A DNA stretch of 64,000 nucleotides, from contig OZ004586.1 in NCBI GenBank assembly GCA_963924555.1, forward strand, positions 682,001 through 746,000. Reading direction: 5' to 3'. Source of the stretch: Crambe crambe. Taxonomy: Eukaryota > Porifera > Demospongiae > Poecilosclerida > Crambeidae. Each line of letters starts with the position of its first letter. Position 1 is the first letter of the stretch. The translations under genes were made by a program, and so were the position numbers. A model generated the notes under the pieces. The model was not told the origin of the DNA. It made no database searches and saw only the letters and a list, made by a program, of their open reading frames with translations. Below, piece by piece: positions 30,001-42,000 of this stretch.

Positions 30001-33000
30001 AAGTGACTGAGTTCATCCGAGATATGATTGCGCCAACTTTGAATAACTTCACCCTCGATGTAGAGAATGCTACTCTGGAGCTGTTTTTCTCTGAAATCAT
30101 GGAGCCGGGCACTTACTCACCTGAAATGTTCACTCTTCAATCTGCTTCCAATTCTTCCGAGAGTCCCCTCAACACTCACACACTTAGTGGTGGAGTTGCT
30201 TTTAGAGGAGAACCGAATACTGTGATACGAGTCAACCTCACCAACAGCGATGTGAATGCCATCAAGATGCAAGTGTTGCTCGGTACCGATGAGGTCGACA
30301 CGTTCCTTGTTCTCCGAGAAGGTGCCATTCGAGATACTGGTAATAACTCTGTCATTCCTATCCCACGTGACAATGCCTTGATGGTGTCCATACTGCGTCC
30401 TGATGTAGAGCCACCTGTGCTGGAAGCCATCACTTTGGACCTTGATGAAGGAGCGCTTTTCATTCAGTTATCAGAAGCTATAAATGCCAGCGGCATTGGA
30501 GAACGGATCTCTCTTCACAACACTCGTGTGATCGGATCCACAACTGAAATCATCCGACAGTTGAGTGACCCTGTCATTATCACTGACGTGGGATCTTCGA
30601 TAATTGAGGTCCAACTCTCAGACAGAGACCGTGCACAACTCAAGATGTCAAACACCTTTGCCACTTCAACCGGTAGCAATGCCTTCATCACTCTGGACAT
30701 TACTGGAGTGAGAGACTTCGCAGGCTTTTTGCTCAATTCCACTGTGGGTACAAACATTGTGGTACGGTCTATCAACGTTACTGATGATACATCTGGGCCT
30801 AGGATTGTCGAATCCATGCTTGATCTCAACTCTGGACTCTTATCTCTACTGTTTGACGAAGTAGCAAATCTCAGTAGCATTAACACTAATGCAATATCAG
30901 TTCTTAATGCAGAGACTAACACCACAATCGTCCAGCTTCAGTCTTCTATCAATGCAACTCAAGATGGCAGGAGAATAAACATCGTTATTCCTCCAGCTGA
31001 TGTCAACACTATCAACTCAGCCGGAACCGATCAAATTTCTCTCTCCATTTCAAACGGTTTCATTATGGACATCATCAGGAACTCCTTCTCTGCAACAGTC
31101 GCCACTCCGACCCTCGCAGAGGACCTGACTCCTCCCCTCTTGACTCAGTGGAGACTCAATCTCAACAGTGGCTTACTGGAAATCACTTTCTCTGAAGCAG
31201 TCAACGCTAACAACTTCAACGTCAGTCAGCTCTCACTTGAAGATGCCATACCACCAACTGTCACTTTCCAACCTACTGATGTCAACGTATCTACAATGAA
31301 TGAAGTCCTCCTTGTACAACTCTCACCAGAAGATCTGAACGACTTGAAAGAACTCGGAAGCATCGGTCTAGCCACCTCTTCTTCTTACTTACAACTCAGA
31401 GCTGGCGCTATTTCTGACCTGCGAGGGAACACAATAGATTCTCTTCCACCCATTGTCGTTGCAAGTATAACTCCAGATACCACCTCTCCTCTTCTGCTCT
31501 CCTTTGCATTTGAGTACACAGACAACGGTCGAGCCCCTGTTGCTCTAACCCTGAACTTCTCTGAGCCCGTCAATGCTAGTGGCATCGACTTGAGTGGTTT
31601 AGCCTTGCACAACACATCAGACAGTTCTGGTAATTCATACTCACTTACTTCCAGCACGCTACCAACTGCCATCTCCAGTAGTGTCGAAATCATTCTCAGC
31701 AACAGTGATCTCACTGGCATTAGAATGATCGAAGGTCTTGGAGTGGAGGTCACTCGCACTTTCCTCAGCCTCACAGCTGCAGCAGTTAGAGATGTATCAG
31801 GAGTCATGGTGACACCAACTGTTCCATCCATGCTACTTCCAGTCACTCCACCTCTTGTGGACTTGGACCCACCTTCTCTCGTTCTTTTCACATTCAATCT
31901 AGCCAACGGCAACATCACGTTGGTATTCTCAAGACCAGTAGTGGCTGACAGTTTCGATGCTACCCGACTCACCATCCAATCCCAAGCAAGTTCACCTGCT
32001 CTCTCTTACACATATGTTGGTGGTACAGCTCGACAGGTAATACCCACCACTATCAGCCTTTTCTCAAACCAAAACGACATCTTTGGGATCAAGGCAGTAC
32101 CAGGGCTTGCTATCAGTGACGCAACTACTTTCATTTCGCTTGCAGAAGGTTTGGTACGAGACCTCAATGGCCATCCCTCTTTCTCCATTTCCAACCGAGA
32201 AGCTCTCCAAACATCAGAATACACTCCTGAGATTAGTGAACCACCAATGCTCAGGAGTTTCACTGTGGACATGACACCAAGTGGGCTCATTCTGTTGACG
32301 TTTTCAGAACCGGTGCAAGCTGGATCGTTTATGCGAGACCAATTCACCTTACAAAATGCGCGAGCAAATCCAACAATCAGCTTCAACTTTGCCAGTGCCG
32401 ATCAACGGAGGATTACTGTCAATTCTGCCATCATTACGATAGACTTGTCCTTCGCAGTAAGAGACTCCATCATAACAGACACAAACATTGCCACAAACAT
32501 AAGCAATACTTTCATTTCAGTTCCATCCACAGCTGCTCGGGATAGAGATAACAATCAACTTGTCGCCATCCCTGCATCCAATGCCCTCCAGGCATTCAGC
32601 GTTGCTAGTGGCATTACACCTCCAACGGTACGGCAATTCGATCTCGACCTCAACATCGGTCTGATGAGCATACAGTTTGACAAATCGGTGAGAGCAGTAT
32701 CTTTCAATCTCTCCTTCTTCCAGCTTCAAAACAGTTTCAACAATTCTGACTCCACATACAGCTTGATGACAAGTTTTGTTGATCCCTTTGGTACCATCAA
32801 TTCCATCAACATATCGCTGACTCGACTGGACTTGGACAACATCAAGAGATTGGATCTCTGCGATGGACCAGAAGATTGCTTCTTGTATCATGAGCAGGGA
32901 GCCTTTGCCGATATCTTTGACAGTGATGCCCTGAATGCTTCAGTGATGGTATCTACATATGTACGAGATATGGTCAGTCCTGTCCTCACACGATTCGAAT

Positions 33001-36000
33001 CCATCAACCTCGAAACAGGAGAACTCTCTTTGTTGTTTGATGAACCTATAAATGCCTCCACTTTTGATCCTTCTGGCTTCACTCTCCAATCCTTGTTTGC
33101 CCGAGCTGAATCTCTGAGCATGTACACTTTGACTGGAGGCAGTGCTGTTGCCAATGGTAACGGTATTGTGGTCCAACTGTCAGAAGTCGATCTCATTGCT
33201 CTCCAAGTGGACACACAACTCTGTACCTGGAGAGGAAACTGCTACATCGCCCTTCGACGTGGAGCCATTCAAGATCCTGCTGGCAATGACAACATGGCAG
33301 CCATTGAGAATCAGAATCTTATTGTTGGTAACTTCCCTGTTGATGACATGTCCCCAAGCTTGGAGAGTTTCAACCTTGATTTGAACAATGCTCGTCTCGT
33401 GCTCACTTTCTCTGAAGCTGTTGATCCCAATTCATTTGATGCCTCAGGGATTACTTTACTGGATGAGCCAAATGGCACAGTCCAGTACACTCTTACCGAC
33501 AGCACGACAGACAGCCAACCAAGCAACGTCATTATCGTCTCTCTCTCACCAACAGACTCCAACGCTCTTAAGAACACCTCCATTGTCACTGCTACAACAG
33601 ATGCTTACATTTCACTGGACAACTCTACTATTCGAGACTTGGCCTTCACTCCTAACCCTGTCACTCTGATCAACACCACAAACCCACTGGGAGGATCGTT
33701 CAGCCGTGACTCGTCACCACCAATGCTTGTTGGGTTCGATCTGGACATGCGAACGGATTACCTCACCCTCACTTTCAATGAAGTCGTAGATGTGAGTAAC
33801 ATCAATTTTGCTGACATCAGCATCGCTGGTGCTATGATCGGTAGACCATTTGTACGGCTGGGCTCTGGTACTATCATCTCAAGCACAATTGGAGCTGAGC
33901 ACACCATAGTGATCCAACTCAGTGCTTCAGCCATTACTGCCATTAAAACCACACCTGGATTGGCTACCTCAGCAGCTGATACTTTCATTGACATCCCTAG
34001 TGCTGCCTTCAGAGACTCATCAAACAATCCAATCAGTGCAGTCATTCGAAGTGTGGTCAGATTTGATATCGACACCAATGCTCCAAGACTTCTTGCGTTC
34101 TCTCTCAATATGGTTACTGGCATTCTTGATCTCACATTCAATGACGTGGTTGCAGCTCAAACGTTCTATCCACCAGCCATTGTGCTCCAATCTAACGTGA
34201 CTAGAGCACTCGGTTCATTCTATCGCTTGACCGAAATGAGTTACACCAGGAGTGTGGATGGTTATGACCTTGCAGTGAACCTGAACACGACCGATCTGAA
34301 CGGTGTGAAAGCAGCTGGTGACATTGGCAGAGAGATCAGCACCACTTACATCACTATCCAGGGAGATGCTGTTGACGACCCCTTCGGACAAGATAACATC
34401 CCAATCACAGATGGTAAGGCTATTCAAGCCTCAAATGTGATTCCTGATCGCACAGTAGTCCAAGTAACTGGCTTCTCTCTGGACGTGAACCAAGGTACTT
34501 TAGTGGTTACATTTGATGACATAGTCGATCCAGCCAACCTGAATGTGAGTGGAATCACCATACAGAACAACATGAACATCACTAATGGAGATTTCTACAC
34601 ACTCACCGATAGCACCTTCCGCAGAATCGGTACTGGAAATGAAATTGAGGTTCGTCTCTCGTCCACAGATCTCAATGGAGCCAAGTCTCTCCTCAGGATT
34701 GGATCCACAGTCAACGACACATACTTGAGTGTCACCAATAACACAATCACTGACAGCAGCGGGAACTCGCTTGTGAGTGTGTCATCTGAAGTGGCATTGA
34801 GAGCTGATATATTTGTTACTGACAGTGTCCGACCTTCTCTGAGGTCATTTATGCTCGACTTGAACCAAGCCACTCTTATCCTCACTTTCTCAGAAACTGT
34901 GGACATTTCACTCATTGATGCTTCGGGCATGACACTACAGAGCATGCAGAACACCACAGCTACTGGGAACGAGTCCACCTCACTGCGTCTAATGTCTGGA
35001 GTGCTAGCCACAACTGAAAACTCTGACATCATTCGAATTGGATTACTAGATACTGACTTCACTCGACTCACCACCTTTACAGACCTTGGTACTTTCCCTA
35101 ACAACACTTACCTCTCTATTCTGTCATCAGCTTTCAGTGATACTACAGGCAATAGAGTTCTGCCAGTTCCTACATCCAATGCTGTTGAGGCTTCTAATGT
35201 TTTTACTGACGATACTCCACCGATGCTAAGATCTGTCGAGTTCAGCCTTGACAGGGAGGTCATCACACTCTCTTTCTCTGAGGCTGTCGATGTTCTGACT
35301 CTGGATCCAACTCAGCTTATCGTGCAGCAGAACCGGAATGCGACTGTAGGTGGAGTAGCGAGGAGACTAACAGGAGGTATGGGAAGATACATCTCTCCAC
35401 AAGTCATTGAGGTGTCCCTTAGTCTTGAAGATGTGAGATTCATCAAGGAATCCGGAGTCCTTGCTTCCAATGCCCAGAACACCTTCATTGTTATCAATTC
35501 AAGCTTCATTATGGATTACAGTGACAACTTTGCAGTTGAAGTGCCTCCTGATCAAGCTGTGGCTACATCTCGCTATGTAGAGGACCGATCATCACCAAGG
35601 TTACTACGCTTCGATCTTGATCTTACAAACGATACAATCACCATCGAGTTTGATGAAATCGTAGACCCAAATTCACCCAACATCACGCTGATTTCACTCA
35701 TCAATGCTCAGAATCTAGCAAATGCGACTTCCAGAATTCCTCTACTTAACAGCAATCTGACGGTTCTGGATAACTACACCATTGAGATCAGGTTGGATCG
35801 CAGTGAACTGAACAGGCTCAAGGCCACTCCTGGATTTGAATTTGTGAACTCCACCTATCTATATATTGCAAGTGATGCTGTGCTGGATACATATGGAAAT
35901 CCATTCACTGAGCAGGTGATTCAAGTGGGTGCTGTTGGTGGAGACACTGTCAGTCCCACACTGGAATCATACTCCATCGACTACAATGCAAGCGAGATCC

Positions 36001-39000
36001 GTCTCACTTTCAGTGAGACCATCAACCCAACGGAGTTCAACGTCAGTGGCATCACGCTCCAAAATGGCCCCACCACTGCCATGAGCAGTCAGAGAGTCAC
36101 TCTTAGAGATTCTGTCTCCATTGGACAGAGAAGTCCAGTATTTATACTACAGCTTGGACCTGAGGATGCCACAGCGTTAAGAGCTATGATGAACTTGGCT
36201 ACTTTGGAGAATAACACTTACCTCAGAATCTCGAATGGAGTGGTGCAAGACATATTTGGTAACAGTAACGATGAGGTGGTCATGCCTGAGAGACCTAGCC
36301 AGGTCTTTGATGACATGTCCAGACCTATTCTCACTGGATTTGACCTTGATTTCAACAGCAATCAACTTGTGCTGACTTTCTCTGAGACCATAAATACATC
36401 ATCTTTTGATCCAACAACTCTGACTCTGAGAAATAGTCTCTCCAACGCAACCGTCACACTGCAACTCTCCGGAGGAACATTTGCTCCAGAAAACGAGCGG
36501 ATACTAAGAGTTGGTCTACTTCCATCCGATCTGGCTCAGATTCAAACGAACCCTGACATTGGCCGATTCCCAAATTCGACTTTCCTATCTCTAGAACCTG
36601 CTAGTGTGTTTGATCTAAATGGATTCAATGCCACTCCTATATTAGACTCGGCATCTCTAGGAGCAACCCTAGTCTTCCCTGACCTTTCCCCACCAGAGGT
36701 CATGTCATATGAATACAACCTCTTCAATAACTCCATCATCCTTTTCTTCAATGAGCCTGTTAATGCTAGCACTTTGGACGTGTTCAATATCACCTTTTAT
36801 GATAGAAGAGTGAACCCAACCACCAACTACACTCTAACTGGAGGAGAAATTGTTCAAAACACCCCAGACTCTGTCACTATTCTGAGAAGCAGTAGCGATG
36901 CTCTGGAAATCGATTCCAACTTACAGCTGTGTACTAGAGACTTCAATTGCTTTATCCAACTGCCACCGGATTTCGTTTCAGACAATGCTGGAAACGGCTT
37001 TGAAGATGACGTCATCCTGGCACCAGATCGTTTCATCATTGACACTGCTCGCCCAGAGCTGATAAGATTTGAACTTCTGGATCTGAACACTGGAATACTG
37101 AGGTTGAATTTCACCGAAGCTATCAATCCAGAGAGAGTGCGATACGACCAATTCACTCTAGTCAATTCCTTCGTTACGAGTCTGTTGACAGATTCCTTGA
37201 CTCTGCGAGGAGGGTCAATAGCAGCGACCAGCACACGAGGAAATGTCGTTGACTTCAGACTAGAGAGGGAAGACCTGAATGCCATCAAATTCAACTCTCG
37301 TTTGTGCACAGGCCCTATCAGCTGCTACTTGACGTTTACTAGTAACTTTGTTCAAGACACGACCAGCAATCCAGTGGTACCCATCACCCAAACAGATCTT
37401 TTCCCATATAATCAGAACTATGCAGCAGGTATAGTGAGGCAAGACACTTCTCCAGCGACTATCGTAGGCATTGACATCAACTTCAACAACAACAGCATCG
37501 TCATCGAATTCTCAGAGGCAATCCAGCCTAGATCTTTCGATCCAACTGCCTTGACTTTCGTATCTGACCTCAACCGTACGTTTTCTTACACACTGCGTTC
37601 CACTGATGCCTCCTTTGTGAGCCCTGATCCTTCGTCTTTCTTGAGGATCAACATACCAGATTCCACCATCAACCGGATTATGGGGGCCTGTCTTAGTTCC
37701 ACTGATGACTATGCCTCGTGTATCGGTGTCAACTCCAACTCTACTCTGATCCTAGTGGGTGCAGGGTTAATCCAGAACTTTGCTGCTACTCCAGTACCAT
37801 CAGTAGCAGTCAGTGAACCCATTATAATCAGAGATTTCGTTCCTGATGAGGCTACTCCAGTGGTAAGCGCATTTGAGGAGCTAGATCTCAATTCTTTCAC
37901 CTTGACTGTCAGATTTAGTGAGCCAGTTCAACTGCCGGTTGATTTGACCTCCTTTACGCTTCAGTCATCCAGCTCAGGAGGTCTGAACCTCACCTTTATG
38001 ACTGGAATTTCATCTTACAGCACTATCGACTCAACTCTAGTGATTTTCACACTAGACAGAGATGATGTTCGAACCCTCAGAGTGGGGACTGGACTTGGTA
38101 CAGCCATGGCTAACACCTTCTTGTCCGTTCTTGCTAATGCCACTGAAGATCTAAGTGGTAATCCATCGGGTGAAGTCAGCGATCAGAATGCTCTTCCTGT
38201 TCTTAGATTCGTTGGAGACTCGAGACAACCATCTCTTGTGAATTTCACTCTGGATCAAAATCTTGGACAGTTGAATCTGACGTTCGATGAAGTGGTGAAT
38301 GTGAACATGCTGAGACCAATCAGAATCACTTTGCTGGGAGATCCAACATCACGAGCTGATGATTCCACCTACACCCTCACTGGTGGGTCACCACTCACTG
38401 ACAATGACTACACTGTCTCCATCAGACTCACAGCTACTGACCTCAACGCCATCAAACAAAGACAACTTCTCTCCATGGATGCATTCATTGAATTCACTCC
38501 AGACACTATCGAGGACATCAATGGCAACCCAGTGATGGCTGTGTCTGCCTCAGATCAGTTTGCAGCTGAAGAGATAGTGCAGGATGTGACTGCCCCTGAG
38601 CTGATTGACTTTAGCATCGATCTCAATGCAGGCCAGCTGATATTGGTTTTCTCCGAAGTTATCGATGTCACCACTTTCAACGTGACTCAGATAACCTTAC
38701 AGAGTGAGCAATCGACAAATGACACCAATGCAACCATCTTCACTCTGACAGGAGGAGTTCTCAATCCAGCCACGACAGCTGTCTCTCTCACCATAAACCT
38801 CACCCTCCGAGATCTCAACGAGATCAAGAGACTAGACGATCTAGCCACCTGCATCCAATCCAACAATAGTTTCCTGTCGGCTCCTTTTGGATTCGTTGAA
38901 GACACCAGTGAGAACCAAGTGCTCGAAGTCCCAGAGACAGATGCACTAATGGCCTCCATGTTTAGACGAGATATGATCCCTCCCCAAGTCCAAAGTTTCG

Positions 39001-42000
39001 ATCTGGACTTGAACACTGGACTCGTCACTCTCTACTTCTCCGAGACTGTCAACTCCTCTACCTTGATTGTGTCTTACTTTGGATTCCAGAATGGAGCTCG
39101 TGTTCTCGTACCCAACGAGGAGACCTCTTACCGACTCACACAAGGAAGCGTCATGACTCGCACTTCTAATTTGGAAGGTGATCACATTCTTACGATCCAA
39201 CTCAGCCAAGCAGATCAAAATGCCATCAAGCATCGTCTGACGTTGGCTACTGATAGAACTGATACATATCTGACTGTGCTGCAAGGTGGAGTACTCGATT
39301 CCTGCACTAATATGCTGGCAGCTATTGATAACTTTGGGGCTCTCAGAATCAACAACTTCACTGCTGACTCCACTCCACCTGAACTCGTAGAATTCAGCAT
39401 AGACTTAACCAATGATACGCTCACTCTCACCTTCTCTGAGACGGTTCTGACTTCTTCCCTGAATGTCGGCTCCATCACTTTACTGAACAGAGCTGAGAAT
39501 GCAACTAGTTACACTCTGCAAGACAGCACAAGCATCTCTCAAAATCGTCCAATCATCACCATCGATCTGAGTACTACAGACACCAATGGCATCAAATCTC
39601 TCACTAACTTGGCCTTCGATATGAATTCCACCTGTATCTCAGTCACTAATCTCACTATCACCGATGCAACACAAATCGGAGTAGTGCCCATCAATCTCAC
39701 AGACTGCTTGCCAGTTGAGAGCTACATTGCCGACAGTGTGCCACCAGTTTTGGAGAGATTCGATCTGGATCTGGATTCCGATCAACTTCTGCTGACATTC
39801 AGCGAACCTGTTGAACCGATGAGTCTTAGAATCAGCCAGTTCACGATACTTGAGAGCAATGGATCCAGCAACTTTGTCCGGCTATCAGAAGGCAGTATTG
39901 TAAGCTCACCTGGATTAGTAATCATAGTGAACATGAGTCAAGTGGACTTGGATGCCATCAAGTTGAACCTGAACCTTGCTAGGAGTCAAGCTGACACTTG
40001 GCTAAGCATTACTTCTGATGCTATCAATGACACGGCAGGTGTTCCAGTCAGACCTGTTTTACCTGCTGAAGCTCTCCGAGTGGGAATGTATGAGAGAGAC
40101 AGGACACCGCCTGAGATTAGGTCATTCGAAGTCATCATGATTAATCGTCGTCTCCCCCTAATAGTAACCCTCCGTTTCACAGAGCCGATCAATATTGATA
40201 CCTTGGACATCTTCAACCTCACTCTGCAATCCCAATCAGCATTGGGAACAGGTGTCACCTCCTACACCCTCACTAATGGCTCTTTTGAATTCGTGAACGC
40301 TTCCACCGTCTCTGTCAACACCACAGAAGAAGATTTCTCAAGTATTCGGTTAGCTCCTCCCTTGATCGAGTCCATCAATACGACCTATCTCAGCATCCCA
40401 GATGGAGCTTTTAACGATATCGAAGGAAACGTTGGAAGTGGTATTCCAGCAACCAATGCTCTCAGAGCTGATGTGTGGGATCTAGACTTGACCGCTCCAA
40501 ATCTTCTCCGGTTCAACTTGGATCTGAATCTCGGCGTCATAGTGATGACCTTTGACCAGAATGTGGATCCTGATAGTGTGGTCTTCCCGAGGATAACCGT
40601 CCAGGATGCAGGCAGTATGCCCACAAGGCGCTACACATTGACAAATGGAAATAGCACTCAGCGAGCGGGTGAAGGTAGCAATGTGGTTGAGTTAAGTATT
40701 GGTGAATTGGATCTGAATAGACTCAAAGCTGATAACTTACTGGCTGTGAGCAGAGAGACATCTTGGATATCTGCAGTCAGTGGTTACATAAGAGACGTGG
40801 AGACAGGTAATCCAGCTAATGTCGTGCCTGTGGACAGAGCCATCCAAGTCAACCAGTTCACTCCTGACTATTCCAGACCACAACTTACCTGTTACACCAT
40901 CTACCTCAACAATGGAATGGTGATCTTGACATTCTCTGAATCAGTCAGAGAATCCAGCTTTGAAGCAGGCCAACTCACCTTCCAAAATGAAGTTTCTTCT
41001 CCGTCACGAACATACACACTCACTGGAGGGACCACTCAACAGCTCTCTGAAGATACAATAGCTCTAAACTTAGACCCTGCAGACTTTAATGAGATAAAAT
41101 CGCTGACTGATCTCCTTACTTCGGAGGATGACACCTTCCTTTCTGCGACCTCTCAGCTGATTGAGGATACCAGTGGCAATGCCATGCAGTCTGTGAGGAG
41201 GAACGCAGCCTTCCAGGTGTGTGCCTTCGTTCAGGATGCAAACAGACCGGCCATCATGGCAGCTGAACTCGATCTCGGCACCAATTTCCTCCTGGTCACT
41301 TTCAACGAAACTGTCAACACTAGCACGTTTGATCCAACAGGAATCACAATCATGAGTGTTAATGCTACCTCTAACTTGACGCTAAGTGGAATGACTACGA
41401 TTGAGGATGCTTTGACTCCGATTGTCAGGCTGAAGCTGTCCATTGAAGACATTGTTACTCTGAAGAACCAGCCATCACTGTGTACCATTGATAGCCTGTT
41501 AGTCAACCAATCAAATTGTCTTCTCATCAGCGAGGAAGGTCTAGTTGTTGATGTCTTAAGGTTGCGAGCTCTTGAGAGAAATGAGTCTGATCCCGTTGCT
41601 GTTTCTCCAATTTCCCCCGACAACGTGGGTCCTCGACTTGTCTCCTTCAGCTTCAACCTTGAGCAAAGGACCATCAGCTTCACATTTGATGACACAGTCA
41701 ATTCAAGTAGCATCACTCCAAGTGCCATCACGTTCCACGATCACGTTGACCTCCCCTCGGCTGACTACACTCTAACAGGTGGCACAGTTCTGAACGATAC
41801 TGACTCTTTCGTCACTACCCTTCGAATCACTGACACAGATTTCGTCAGTCTCCTCTCACGAGACATCTGCAGATCTCAACGTTCCTGTTACATCAGGTTA
41901 GGAAGTTCACTGATCACAGACCTCAGCTCCAACTCCTTCATAGCTTCCAGAACGATGACCCGAAGTGCGTTCTTTGTGCAGGAATCCTCCAGGCCAGCTT

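Larger units (their letters stand above)
25545..34070 (+). repeat. Super-repeat copy 4 (units 70-92)
   Basis: Unit starts: 25545, 25920, 26289, 26664, 27042, 27399, 27774, 28152, 28524, 28902, 29274, 29649, 30021, 30402, 30786, 31122, 31476, 31860, 32229, 32610, 32967, 33342, 33708. Total 8,526 bp. Unit 70 has FDDVV and the tail ITNGKGMRA. C-x5-C occurs in units 77, 78, 89 and 90; the extra first-strand residue in 78, 80 and 90; the lengthened hairpin in 86; the DL linker in 87 (V-D-L-D-P-P). Unit 84 is the shortest of the array (112 residues), and its LATS region is reduced to I-N-S-A-G-T-D-Q-I-S-L-S. Units 88 and 89 begin with E-I-S-E-P-P and G-I-T-P-P, without the usual aspartate. Confidence 0.87.

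Noticed and set aside
33142..33384. Short + strand open frames in the two other frames (also near 5254, 33388, 33922, 53053)
   Set aside because: They overlap the main frame completely, are under 100 codons, and encode no motif; the main frame reads through as ordinary repeat units.
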